From positions 93,189,580-93,253,579 of the forward strand of contig CM047425.1 of the NCBI GenBank assembly GCA_026168455.1: a stretch of DNA of 64,000 nucleotides, written 5' to 3'. This stretch comes from Theocolax elegans (Eukaryota; Arthropoda; Insecta; Hymenoptera; Cerocephalidae). A model generated the notes under the pieces. It made no database searches, had not been told where the DNA came from, and saw nothing but the letters and a program-made list of their open reading frames with translations. The position numbers were made by a program, and so were the translations under genes. Shown piece after piece: positions 20,683 to 32,740 of the stretch (position 1 is its first letter; each line of letters opens with the position of its first letter).

Positions 20683-21581
20683 TTTAATTATTTTAAAAGG
20701 CCGTGCTCTGGGAAATTCCACCAACCATAGTGGACAAAGAGTACGATAGGCCTTCAATAATCTAAAAGTAAAGCATTTGGTTCGGAGAGACCGATATTAT
20801 TATACATATACATATTACCGAACGTTAAAATTTTGTAACAAATAACTCGCGATACGGTCTAAAAATTCGCGCTCTGGCTGGTGGCTTTTCCCACCTCCAG
20901 AGGGAGACGACTATCTATCTACACTCGTTGGAGAGATCGTCGTCTGTTTTCTATATATATAGCCGCAGAACATCTTGCTGGCGTCGCATATCATCTTGCG
21001 ACAGGCGTCTAAGGTAAGATCTCCAGTTCCTTACTGAGGAGTCCAAACTGGAGATCGAGGACGAAACGCCTTTAATTATTTTAAAAGGCCGTGCTCTGGG
21101 AAATTCCACCAACCATAGTGGACAAAGAGTACGATAGGCCTTCAATAATCTAAAAGTAAAGCATTTGGTTCGGAGAGACCGATATTATTATACATATACA
21201 TATTACCGAACGTTAAAATTTTGTAACAAATAACTCGCGATACGGTCTAAAAATTCGCGCTCTGGCTGGTGGCTTTTCCCACCTCCAGAGGGAGACGACT
21301 ATCTATCTACACTCGTTGGAGAGATCGTCGTCTGTTTTCTATATATATAGCCGCAGAACATCTTGCTGGCGTCGCATATCATCTTGCGACAGGCGTCTAA
21401 GGTAAGATCTCCAGTTCCTTACTGAGGAGTCCAAACTGGAGATCGAGGACGAAACGCCTTTAATTATTTTAAAAGGCCGTGCTCTGGGAAATTCCACCAA
21501 CCATAGTGGACAAAGAGTACGATAGGCCTTCAATAATCTAAAAGTAAAGCATTTGGTTCGGAGAGACCGATATTATTATAC

Positions 21582-21594
21582 TTTTTCACTGTAC
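21582..21594. repeat. Right copy of 13-bp direct repeat flanking the array
   Basis: TTTTTCACTGTAC, the match of 13672-13684. Confidence 0.75.
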
Positions 21595-21607
21595 ATTTAT
21601 TAATTTT

Positions 21608-21694
21608 GTATTTGAGATGTTTTCGATGCCCGCCTCCTCGACCAGCAACACTCGCTACGCTCGTGCCGCAAATGTCGAGGCGGGCATCGAAAAC
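21608..21694. repeat. Hairpin with ~19-bp GC-rich stem
   Basis: TTTTCGATGCCCGCCTC is paired with GAGGCGGGCATCGAAAA. The loop holds ACTCGCTACGCTCG, itself nearly palindromic. It lies between the array and the right end of the recombinase element, where it could be a transcript end structure or a small inserted fold-back. Confidence 0.75.
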
Positions 21695-21805
21695 AATGCA
21701 ATCGAACAGATTCAAATTTCATTTTGAACAGTCGAAATAGAAAAAAATTATAAGGTTATGAGCGAAAAGCTGTAAAAGATTTGCTGGCGATACCAATTTT
21801 AAAAA

Positions 21806-21838
21806 ACGTACTTTCGACCGGATCAAGAAAAATAGTAT
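21806..21838 (-). repeat. Right terminal inverted repeat
   Basis: ACGTACTTTCGACC, then GGATCAAGAAAAA: the inverted match of 11801-11834. Confidence 0.7.
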
Positions 21839-21857
21839 ACGCTACACGAGCCGAAAA

Positions 21858-21943
21858 TTGAAGCCCCGCCACTGCGTGATATGACACCCTCGGCTTCGCC
21901 TCGGGTGCCAACTTCACGCAGTGGCCGGAACTTCAACTTTCCT
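21858..21943. repeat. Fold-back hairpin just outside the right TIR
   Basis: TTGAAG/CTTCAA outer arms enclose CCACTGCGTGA/TCACGCAGTGG and an inner CACCCTCGG/CCTCGGGTG. The whole 86-base stretch can fold on itself. CGCCACTG also occurs just inside the left TIR (11840-11847), which may link the two. Confidence 0.7.
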
Positions 21944-23218
21944 CACTTGTACCGTAATGTACTATTATCCGAAGACATTATTCTTAAATTAATAATCCTG
22001 AAGAGGTTAGCGAATTTCGTCAAAGAAACGGTGCGTACATATAACATAAAAAATGGTTTTCTTTGTTTAAATTAAGAAACCTAGCCCTCAAGAAATTGAA
22101 AAATAATCCTTTTCATTTAAAAAAAAATATTTTTATTAATTAATATGTAATTGGAATAAATGTATAATGTAATTTTTACGAATATATACATTACACATTT
22201 AACGCATGTTTTACTTTAAATGTAGGATAAATATACAGATTTATAATTATTATATTAAATGGCAATATATAATACTTCGCATATTAATTTAATTTAAATA
22301 CAATTAACAGTAGAACATGGTTACTTATTTATAATAATTGTTTTGTTCATTCAAGTGTATTATTATTTACTCATCTTCATTTACAAATAAATATTCATAA
22401 TTACTTATACTTTGATCATATTGTGTCAAAAATATACACCACAAAAGATTTAAGAATTTTAACAATAATTATTTATTGCAATTTGCACTTACAATTAGTA
22501 AGTATTTTTGTTGTTTAACACCGTTCATTCTAATTATAATTGAAACTCTGTGCTGCATCTGTAAACAAAACATTTGCAAATTTGTACGCAGATGTTTGTC
22601 TAAATTGGATTGGTAGGTTACAAGACTTAAACTCCAGATTAACTTACTGACAAAATAGTATTCTATATTTTTGAAGACATTATAAAATAATTAACATTTA
22701 TTTTTTCTGTAACTATTAATATAATCCTATGATATCGATAGTTATTGTAATTTAGGTATCTGATCGAATGAGTAGAATAATTGTAGTAAATCAAAATGTT
22801 TTTCGGTAACATTAACGACAAAGATTTATTATAAACTTTCAAATGAAATTAATTTTTTGGAGAAATACTTGTTAATTTTACTCTCGGATCATGCAAAAAA
22901 AGAACATAAGATTTGTAACAGTCAAATAAATACATATAAGAGTAACTTGAATTTTCACATAAAATAAACAAGACCTTTCGGTGTAGTTATTAGATTTGAT
23001 CATGAGAGCAATGCTGCGTCTTCATAAACGCCTCCATATACCAAGTAAAGGTTTTCCAGATTGTGTCGTGGTCGCACGAGAATTTCAGTACCGTTGCAAT
23101 TAAAACATTTTCACCGTAATCCTCTTCTCGCGCACCTGGCGTGTATCTTCCGGCAGTAGCCCTTGTGCAAGATTTAACCACAACGCGCGTTGTCTTCTGA
23201 CTATTCTGTCAAACATAA
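21944..23218. other. AT-rich non-coding stretch
   Basis: No gene or structured repeat is recognised. There are short A/T-rich open frames only. Confidence 0.5.
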
Positions 23219-23336
23219 AGGATATGCTGTCTTAACTGGCTACTCGCATCAAATTCACTATAGATATGGCATAAACGATATGCTGTCTCAACTGGCTACT
23301 CGCATCAAATTCACTATAGATATGCCATTTTGAATA
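23219..23336. repeat. Two tandem copies of a 58-bp sequence
   Basis: GATATGCTGTCT followed by AACTGGCTACTCGCATCAAA and CACTATAGATATG occurs at 23220 and again at 23278, nearly identical. A simple local duplication. Confidence 0.85.
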
Positions 23337-23458
23337 AGATACTTTAATCATCGTTTTATCTAAACAAGATACTTCTTGTTCAGTAAATTATATTATACAT
23401 TTGGCAGATAATACTTCACATTTCATATAATTGAAAAGTACTGAGGGTACGCCAAAGT

Positions 23459-23832
23459 GATCTATTTTACCGTTATTTTAAAAAAATCGTAGGTCAAAGT
23501 TTCCACGCAAATGAATCGACTAATGCTGTTGAAATTTTGGCGACTAATTAAAAATATAAGAATGAAGGGAGGACGGCTCATTAAACATTTTAAAATTAAA
23601 AAGCCCGTTTAAGAGAATAAAAGTTGTTTATAAGTACGTGTTAATTAACAAAAGGTTAACAATATAGAAAAATGCGAATATTTTAATAATTCCTTAATTT
23701 TAAGATGTTTAATAAGTTGTCCCCGCTTCATTTTTATATATTTAATTAGTCGCCAAAATTTCAGAAGAACCGGTCATTTGAAAATAAAATTTTGATCCAC
23801 GATTTTTTTAAAATATCGGTAAAACAGATCAA
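23459..23832. repeat. Fold-back (MITE-like) element, ~115-bp arms
   Basis: The left arm (23459-23575) starts GATCTATTTTACCG and ends AAATATAAGAATGAAG; the right arm (about 23719-23832) is its reverse complement, with about 80% identity by eye. The arms share GAAATTTTGGCGACTAATTA. The centre is AT-rich. Non-coding. Confidence 0.75.
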
Positions 23833-24842
23833 TTAATAAATTTAAAAAAACAATATTGTATTAGATAACTTTTCTCCAGCAGTATAAGCTTTAAAATAAA
23901 GACATTCCGAGGTATTGTATCAAATCTAGGTAGTCAAAAGAAGCAAATTCAAACTAAGCAAGAAAAAAGTATAAAAGCTCGGGCCATTGTAATAAATGAA
24001 AAATTAAACTAACTAAAAATTATGTTTTTTCTTAAGTGTACTTATCACCGATAAACGTTATCTATAATTCATTCTTAACCAAGGCGGCACGATACACGCA
24101 TATTCCACTTTTATTGAGAAAGAAAATGCCGTATATAAAAATAAAAAACCATACTCAATTGATTTAAAAACTAATTCTCTGTAGTATTAACGGAAAATGT
24201 GCACATGTGCCGAAGGTGTCAACAAAAAGCGCAATTCACACTTTAACCCAGAGAGTTCGTTTACTCTCAGATACTCATCCGAGCCATCAGCCATGTAATT
24301 CTGAAAGCGCTTAATCAGTATTAGCGTTAATAGCTATTACTGTCGCATGTGAGCATCCGATCGTGCATAAAACAAGAATCGCGTAACGAGGCGTCATGTC
24401 CAATAACATTACTTTCAAATCTCCGCGGCTCGTATATGCGCAAATAACAAAGTCCACGTAATTCAGTTTCGCAGGTGGTCTCACCAGCTCCTATTAACAC
24501 TATTGACGCGTACGTGGATAGAGATTGCGTTTATATATATATACATATATACATATATACATACACACATATACATATATATGCGCACAAGGGGGAAAAA
24601 TTTAAAGAACCAGGTTGTCACCGTACCTCTCGCGCAGTCGGATTTCTTTCCCTGACTCTTTAACTAGATTCCTTCTTTTATCGAGACGCTTTTTATAACG
24701 AGATGAAGGAGGTAGAGAAAGTACTTGACTGTCTTAGAGGAGAATATTCACTTTACTAATATAAAAATTTTACTTTACGGCGTTTTTGCCTCGCGTTTTA
24801 CAAAGCCGCTTTATTCAGTAATGTTAAATACATATATACATA

Positions 24843-24880
<38 letters not shown>

Positions 24881-26019
24881 TATGTATGATACGGTGACCC
24901 TTCTTATCTACACTTTTTGGGAATTACTTAAATTAAAAAAGAAACGATAGAAGAATGAAATCGTGCCACTTCAATGTAGACGAATGAAGAAGTCTGAGTA
25001 TATAATTAGAAAGGGGAATAAAAGAAATGCGTTCGTAGATTTTATTAAGAGAAAAAAAAGAAGTAATACGATTCTGGAATAGAATAAGATGGATGTAGAA
25101 AGATAATATTAAAATAGACCCCTTGAAAGGGGTTGGACATTAACCTGGATAAAATTAGCGGAGAATAAAGAAAAATAGTATTCTTTGTGTTTATGAGGTA
25201 CTAAACATTCCTAATGCCAACCGTGAGAAAAGTATATTGCATATTCTGCGCAAAAGTAGATGTATATATACCATTGAAAGTTGTTACTCACAAGATACCG
25301 TAAACAGTGAAATGTAACTTTGTGTCTCACTTTTTTTTTTATTATTGTATTAAATGCGCATATAACATACCACAATTTCATGTCAGTAATTTTAGCGGAT
25401 AATATACATATTATTATTAATATTAGTTGCAACTCTTAAAAGTGTTACAATTGAATAATATTTTGTTCATTTTTTGTGTAGTATATTTTGTTGCAATAAT
25501 AATTTTATGAATTTGTTGATATTAATCGCAAATTTTACTATATTTGTTTCTCAAAATTGCTTAGTGAATGTTTATTTAATTATAGTTATCTTAATTCTAT
25601 TGACTATGTTTAAGTTGTTTTTAAAGTACTACTTTACAAACCGAAATATTTAAAAATTTTGGCTAAAATAAAATATTTGTATCTTTTTTAATATTAAAAA
25701 TATTTCAACAATTTACTTTTATTTATTAAAATATATACTACGTAAAATTACTTTGTTTTTTTTTTAAAGCTAGCGAGTTATTTAATAGGAATAATAATTT
25801 AAAATTGTAGTGTAGATGAAATTTTAATTGAAGTTCGAAGATTGCACGTATAAATAAAATATAGTTGTACCGAAACTATTACAAAAAAATATACCGTTGA
25901 GTCGATAAAGAAACGAATGAAACCTATTATCGACTGGTAAAGAAACATTTTAATATTCATACTTTCTTTCAAGAGTGCATGTTAAAAAAAGTGTAATATT
26001 TCTGTATAAGTACGTACGA
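23833..26019. other. AT-rich non-coding stretch with microsatellites
   Basis: Contains a TA/CATA tract (24530-24582) and a (CA)n tract (24846-24876). No gene is supported. The open frames here are short and AT-driven. Confidence 0.55.
24846..24876. repeat. CA microsatellite
   Basis: About 15 uninterrupted CA units. Confidence 0.9.
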
Positions 26020-27200
26020 TACGAAGCGTAGGATAGGGTCCCAAAAATTCATCAGAAGGAATAGGAAGAATTAAAACCCCAGAACGTCAATGTCGACGCG
26101 TATATTCAACGTTGACATTTATTCTTTTCCCCGAGGTTTGAATGCAAATGAGCAAAAAACAGCGATATATAGTCATCGCACGACTTATTCGAGGAGGCGG
26201 TCAAAGCCGAAATTGCAGAGACGTATAAGCGCAAACGGGGAATTATTAACGTTGGTCATATCGTCGTTTACGTTGGGTTTTGTCGTTACCGGATAACCTC
26301 CGCATTTAAATGTCGTACTTTCGACTAGCCAATCGAACAGAAAGTCGGCGTCGTCTGCGGTCGGTGACCTGTTAACTTTCGAAGGAGAGAAGAGGTATAA
26401 AGTGTAGTTTCCATCCGAAAATCATAAGTCGAGAGAAGTTAACGTGAATCAACAAGGAGGGCAATTGATTCGAAGGAGAAAGGGGATGAGGGTCGTCGCA
26501 AGCCCTTTATTATATCTCGCTCTCGATTTATGCCCACAAACGTACTCACGCGGATGAAAAGTTTCGTTGGCCGCGTTTCAGCGACTTTTCCGGGAGCTTA
26601 CTGGCGAGACGACTTTAAAAAATTAAGTCGACACATAAATTGTTGTAATGCCGTAACGAGTCTCGAAGTTTCGGTCGCGTACTATTTTTTTTTCTTTATT
26701 TTCGGTGTGTGTATATATATATATATACTGCAAAGTTACTCGAGACAACAGAGTTCAATCTTGAAAGTTTTAGTTCTCTCGCGCATCCACATTTCAAGTG
26801 GAACGTTTTGATAAGACGTATTAGAATTTAGAGTACTATAAACATATTCTTCCCTATTTCCCGGAATTATTTTGTGTGAAACGCGTATGGGATACTCGTA
26901 TTCTGGATGAGTAGACTAAGCAAGGTGAGGAAAAAAGTATCGGCGTCGTTTGAAGTTCAATCATCAGTGGTGTATAGGAGAGAACGGGAGAGCACCCTCT
27001 TTCTCTGCTATTTCGGATAATTGAAACTCGTAAATTTCGAGAGGCAGAGAGCATGCGTACTCTACACGCGCGAACCGCGATTAGTTCTATAATAACGCGG
27101 TATAAAGCCAGCAAATCGAATCTCTCAACGCTCTCGCTCAACACGCTCCAATAACACCATGTGATCATGCAAGCCAGTTTTTACCTTCCACCGGTTTCTC
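26020..27200. other. GC/CpG-rich patch, possible regulatory region
   Basis: Richer in CpG than its flanks for more than 1 kb, with a (TA)n run at about 26708-26727. A TATAAAG at 26395-26401 is followed downstream by purine-rich, CpG-containing sequence. Open frames on both strands (26530-26811 plus, 26854-27168 minus) have no recognisable domain. It could be a promoter or enhancer, or exons I cannot identify. Confidence 0.35.
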
Positions 27201-28679
27201 CTCTATCCATGGATGTACGTTTCGACTCGAATATTTCAATTATTCGAAGGGGTAAAACGATAAATTAATTCCGGTAGTACTATAGTATACGCGAAAGATT
27301 AAGTTGTACGAGATAATTATTTTACCCCAAAACAATTTGAGCGTGAAATATCGCTCCCCATGAATATACCTAAAAGATTTACACCATATTTCATATTCAT
27401 ATTATTATTATCTTCATTTGTAATTTTCTTGTCAAATTAAGTAACAATAATTCACATTATTATTTAACTATTTAAATATAATTTATGAGTGTTTGTTTTT
27501 ACACCTTCGATTGAAATATTAGCTTATTCGTATACATTACGTTCGGATCACTCATTTCATTATAGTTTTTTATTACGTTGAACTATTATGGACTATTTAT
27601 TTAAAATATTAGAGATCATTCACAATTATATGTTTACATATATTATTTATAAATATAAATAATATTTCTGCTACTTATAAATATAAATAAGACTTCTGCT
27701 CATTAAGCACATTTTAAGACACGTTTTACACTATTTGAATTTTGTAAAGCAAATATCAGTAGATCAAGTTTGTAATAAGTAAATAACAGTGTTTAATGTA
27801 AAGTTAACGATAAATATAGTCGTATCGCGACTTGTAGTGGATAGATCCTAATTTAAACTAACTTAAAAAAGAGAGATAACTTTATTTGAGAATAAGCAAT
27901 TGTTATCACAAATTTCGACATATTACAAGATTACGATCGTACAATTATTTATTCTTTTAAACTTCTGGCAAGTATTCATGAAAAATGTAATAACCCCAAA
28001 AATACAACACAGCTATTTGGAAAGCTAGAAGTCAAAGTTTGTTTGAAATAATATAAAATCGAAGTTTGATTTTAGTTGTACTATCAAAAAATGATAAGAA
28101 TCATAGCTACTACTTTAAAAGTTTTAACATATATATATATCTAGTATACATTTATACAAAACGCGTCAAAAAAGTTATTGTTCAAAGAGATAAGCATAAT
28201 ATTAAAATATGAGTTTTTAGAAGTACTTGGTTAAAGATTACTTATTTTATATGAAATGTCTATACGTAGTACGTTCACTGGGAATCAAAGTATTAACGAA
28301 TTTAAATTTTTCGCTAGAAATTATTCATGTTATTAATTACGGTCAATAAGTGCGCTATTTATTATTTATATTCTACTAATGGTAAATATTTATCAACTAT
28401 AATATATAATGAAATATCAAGTATTTTTTCAAAGCAGACGATCTCCTTAGAGAAGTTATTTAAAGAATATATAAATGAAGATCTTAGATTAAAAATGAGG
28501 TTATAATAAAACGAATTATAAACATTTTAAAATAATAATTGGCTTATATCTGAAGAAGAATTAGAGATGACAGAATAACTGAATAAACCAGTTACCAGAA
28601 TTCTTATAGTCGTTATATATAAACTTATTATTCGCATCTTTGAATAGGAACAAATTTTATTTCCAGCCTATAGATCTCA
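27201..28679. other. AT-rich non-coding stretch
   Basis: Nothing recognised. Confidence 0.5.
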
Positions 28680-29120
28680 AACAAGAAAGTGCCGAATCCA
28701 TTTTCCTTGATTTTGTGCATAAGATTACAAAGTCGTGCAGGACAATCGCGCATTGACTTTCATCGGCGTGGAGCAATAACGCGAAGCCAATCAGGAACGC
28801 AAAACGACGGGGTATTTTGGATTTCCGTATTCAGTAGCGTGTGGATCGGCGTCGGTGTATCGATGTACAGAGAAACGGATTATGTGTATACATCGTAGGA
28901 TCGATAAGTGACGAGCGGTTACTGGCGACGACATTGCAAGAATATTTTCCGCTGTTCAGCTGATTTATCAGCCGAACGAAGGGGGTGAATCCTATCGGGC
29001 GGAAAAACGGGTTCGGGCTTGGAACAAAACGATTCTCTTAAGAGCTCTTGCTCGCTTTCTTTTCCTCGATTGGGAAAGCAAGGGCGGATAGTGGTATGAT
29101 TTCGAAAATTTATTCGAACG
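28680..29120. other. GC/CpG-rich patch
   Basis: About 440 bases of balanced composition in AT-rich DNA. A 69-codon frame starts at an ATG-less position and has no known domain. Function unknown. Confidence 0.3.
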
Positions 29121-30100
29121 TTACAGACTTCATGCCGCTACACGTGTAATGATCATTCTTCATTCGAGATTTATATATCATTAGGAATACTCATTGAATG
29201 AACGCTCTGAAACTGTATATTGTTCGACAGTCTATATAATGCTTCATTTTGAGATAACAGCTAATCCATTTACCGTGTAAACGAAGAATTTAATGAATTA
29301 ATTTGCGTTCTGGATTATACCCAAGTAAACATATGCAAGTTCAAATGTATATATTCCCGAAACAAAATATTTATTGATGTGTAATAATTATTTTTCGTTT
29401 TCGACACCAATATGGTATGATTGTACAATTGTGTTCAATTGTGTACTTTTCGTTAAATTATTAATAAGTACATTACGTACAACAAATAATGTATTTAATT
29501 AAAGTCTAGTAATATAACAATTTATTTTTATTTACTGACGGTACGTTCCAGTTTTCGATTTTATTGAATTTACGATAGTGCAGATTATTGGATTATCTAT
29601 TAATTTTCGAACAAAACCTAATATCGGACAAAATCAGTTTCAACCAGTGTCTAACGTATATTCATCTCTATAATAATTAACCTTCTGTTAATTGAAAGTT
29701 TATGTTCTGTTTAGTTGTACGGAATAAGTTTGCTAAAGTCAAAGTATTAAGTACAGTTTCAATAGGTAAGCAATCAGACGTAAAGCATATAAGTGTACGT
29801 ACAGCTTCAAAAAAATACACCTTCTATGCGGTACAAGCACATATGTGTACGAGGTAATAATCCAAATCGAACTGTTTTCCCGTAGACTAAATAATAATCT
29901 CAGTGTTTTTTTTATCTTTTTTGTACTCGAGTTACAGTCATCCGTATTTAAAGAATAAATCTTAATTATCATATAGCAACGTCCTGAAATTAAAATGAAC
30001 CCAAAAGAAATCATTTGAAATAAAGCGATCATCGAGGTGAGCGATTTACTCGCAATTTTTCATTCGACCATTCAAGCGATTTGAAACGTTTGGATCGCAC
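29121..30100. other. AT-rich non-coding stretch
   Basis: Nothing recognised. Confidence 0.5.
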
Positions 30101-30138
30101 TAATTAAAAAGTTGGCGCGCAATACCTCGACACATTTG

Positions 30139-30178
<40 letters not shown>

Positions 30179-30560
30179 CCTCGGTTCCGTATATTTATCG
30201 ACGGGATAATCGGTGCGCAAGATTGCGCAGCCCCGGTTCAATTGCGGGTGAATTGTTTTGGAAAGTTGGCCGCGGCAACCGGCTGATATCGCCTTGACGC
30301 ATGCGCGTAACACATGCGAGTTACGCGCCGCCACCGTATTCCAGTAACCCGCGAGCATACAGAATTCCTCGGGTAATTGCATCGAGAAAATTAGGCGCGA
30401 CACCTACGAATAGCAAACGCCTGGTACCGACGCTTCGCTCCCAGACACGCAAATGGTACGTTTCTCCATCTCTCCCTCCTCTCGTTTCTCGGAAATTTCT
30501 ACTCTTACGCAAATTTAATCTTTATACGAACTTGGAATTCGTTATTTTAGGACGACGCCG
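30101..30560. other. GC/CpG-rich patch with (CT)n
   Basis: A perfect CT tract (30142-30175) is followed by CpG-rich sequence up to about 30560, including CATGCG repeats at 30299-30318. Overlapping open frames on both strands are low-complexity at the CT tract. It resembles the other patches in this window (CT/GA tract plus CpG-rich body). Confidence 0.35.
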
Positions 30561-32253
30561 TACACTTGCATTAAAATGCAGATTTCTGATACTTGCTTAA
30601 CTTCCTTGCTTGGGTTTGTTTATATTATTAAATCGGCAAAATGTATCTTTCAATGTATTGCAAACGGTTTGTATATTTCTAGTTGCGACTAGTTTTCTGC
30701 AACTTTATATAACACGTATTTTTCCATGTCTTTTCTCTCACCGTTGCATCCAACTATCCATTAGTCGCTCACTCAAATTATATCCATAATTTAGTTTCGA
30801 TGAGGAACGTTTGAAATTACTTCTTAGTAATCTATTTCAAGTTTTATTGATGAAAAAGAATCTACTGCAATACAAATTTGATAGAGTGAATATTGTTACG
30901 TTGGTTGATAATATAGTATTTACGTACATTTAATAGTGTAACGAAGCAATTTCTCCATCTGTGTACTAATCCATTCATATCTACCGCTAAGTTCCATCTT
31001 CCTCCGTTGTCAAATTCGACCTAATCTGGAATCCGTCCTTGATCAAATTGGTATTTGCATACATATATATTTTAGAAATAATATTACTTCTATTTCTGTA
31101 TCAAATCCCTTCGTCATTTTCATTTATTTCGTAATACTATTTTATTGACCTAACAATATGCTTTTTCTCCCTTACATTCAATTATTAACTGATTAAATTA
31201 TACCTATGTCTCTGGTACATAGATAATTTAACAATTACATATTTATTATTACGTCATTTGTCCATTAAAATAAAATCATATTATCGTTCGAATCATTAAA
31301 TCTGTAATTATTATTTGTTCTACTTAGAATTTAACTTAACCAATTCTAATAGAATATCTAATATATATGAATATTATTTGATTTATAACTAATGTTACTG
31401 GCTTTTATCTCTACTATTATACGATAAATCAATGCCAAATTACAATCTCCAGTTTCTATCATGCCTCTTAATGCTCATTTGTTGGAAATACTGATAAAGG
31501 TAAGTCGCTTGAATTAGAAATTGTACTATTTGCTAATAAAAATTAATATTTAGGCAAACATACATAAAATTAAAGAAATTGCTTAACTATTACATTTAAA
31601 ACAAATCTTTAAAAATATTTAATTTTATTAATGGCATTAAGATTTGTAATTGATATAATTGTTAATAATCAATGTACCAATAATGAATAACGAAAGATGT
31701 ATCCGTTGTAAAAACAGAAATAGTTTAAAATGTTTTGAATTTTTTCCTTATAGCGAATGAAATCATTGGTTTCGCGACCTCAATAAATTTATAAGACATT
31801 TTAAACCTTTTAAAAACGAATTGTATTGAGTAGAATAAAACTAAAAGCAGAAATTATTAGAAACACCGTCAGAAATATTTTTATCAAATTAGTTGATAAA
31901 ATTAAAAATCATATGTATCGTTAAAAAGATTTTTTGTAAACCGAAATAATAAACGGGTTATAATAACTTTCACAGTAAAAAAAACGTTTCACGATTAGCA
32001 AATACTAGGTTTATTATCATAACTAATTTTCATAGCTATATGAACATTTTAAGTATAGATTATATAGTAAATTTTGAATCGAAAAGCAACTGATGATCTT
32101 ATTTACTATATTTTCCTAATAGAAATCAAAGCATTTATCAAACGTTTTTTTATAGGCAAAAACTAGTCGTTCAATTGAAAATGGCAATATTTAAGCTGTT
32201 TAATTAAATATGTCGGCAATATTTAAGTAAGCACTTAGTTACCTATCAAATAC

Positions 32254-32255
<2 letters not shown>
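30561..32255. other. AT-rich non-coding stretch
   Basis: Nothing recognised. Confidence 0.5.

Positions 32256-32287
<32 letters not shown>
32256..32287. repeat. GA microsatellite
   Basis: About 15 uninterrupted AG units. Confidence 0.9.
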
Positions 32288-32289
<2 letters not shown>

Positions 32290-32419
32290 TAGCGAAAGCT
32301 CTTATGGAAAGTCAAATAATCCTATTTTAGATGAGCGGAAAACTAGAAACAAGTCAATTGCATAAGATTGAATGTAGAAGCGTAACATCTACTAATTACA
32401 AAGTCGATGCACAAGCTCA

Positions 32420-32740
32420 CTAAAATCCCTTTACCCGAGTTCTATCAGCTAGCTACGTTGAATATATCTCTATCATCCTTGCTCACCCGACGTCTCTTCT
32501 TCCAATGGTTCAAGGAGCGTACTCGGCATTGTCCTGTATGTTTTCAATTAAACCTAGGTTTCGTCCTCTCTCCGTTGTAAAGACCTTGAGATGAGCTCGT
32601 CGATCGCTTGGGAGGGTATATACAGGACTTTGAATCTTTTCACAATCGCATAACTTTCGTTCGTGAACCCCCTTGCCGTGTGTTTGCGCGGAGACTCGAC
32701 ACAATAGAACCAACTCACTGAGGAACTCGATTAGGAGCCA
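32420..32740. other. GC-richer patch
   Basis: Mixed composition, with a 67-codon minus-strand frame (32510-32713) that matches no domain I know. Possible regulatory element or exon. Confidence 0.25.

Larger units (their letters stand above)
13685..21581. repeat. 388-bp hammerhead-ribozyme satellite (retrozyme-like) array with internal inversion
   Basis: The array has about 15 full units in one orientation (13685-19477), a partial unit (19478-19569), and about 6 units in the opposite orientation (19570-21581). Unit length is exactly 388 in homogeneous copies. Each unit encodes a type III hammerhead ribozyme on the strand opposite to the unit orientation in the first block (minus), so on the plus strand in the inverted block. 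A 64-codon frame repeats in each unit but starts at TTG, lacks ATG, and lies on the non-ribozyme strand, so I do not call it a gene. Hammerhead-bearing tandem repeats of a few hundred bases are known as retrozymes (plants, animals) and as insect satellites such as that of Dolichopoda crickets. Membership in either group is inferred from the ribozyme and size. Confidence 0.9.
19570..21581 (+). repeat. Satellite block D: inverted units, ribozyme on plus strand
   Basis: Two truncated units (19570-19865 and 19866 onward) both begin at the same point of the ribozyme, within GTTCCTTACTGAGG, so they lack the cleavage site and half of stems I and III. A unit with an altered cleavage region follows (ribozyme 20228-20294), then three units with intact ribozymes at 20616-20682, 21004-21070 and 21392-21458. 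The block ends within a unit at 21581, against the 13-bp flanking repeat. Confidence 0.85.
11801..21838 (+). mobile_element. ~10-kb TIR-bounded composite element: tyrosine recombinase gene plus hammerhead-ribozyme satellite array
   Basis: The two ends share an inverted repeat of about 30 bases. The left end (11801-11834) reads TTTTTCTTGATCC, a 3-base gap, then GGTCGAAAGTACGT; the right end is its complement. A TA dinucleotide lies at each outer edge, but because the end is AT-rich this could be part of the repeat and not a target duplication. Inside are an intact tyrosine recombinase gene, then the 388-bp repeat arrays, then a hairpin and about 100 bases of tail. Eukaryotic tyrosine-recombinase elements such as Cryptons usually lack TIRs, so the pairing of enzyme and ends is an inference from position. 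The array probably entered the element secondarily (see its 13-bp flanking repeat). Confidence 0.55.

Noticed and set aside
13685..21581. CRISPR array
   Set aside because: Units are contiguous 388-bp copies with no unique spacers, and the genome is eukaryotic.
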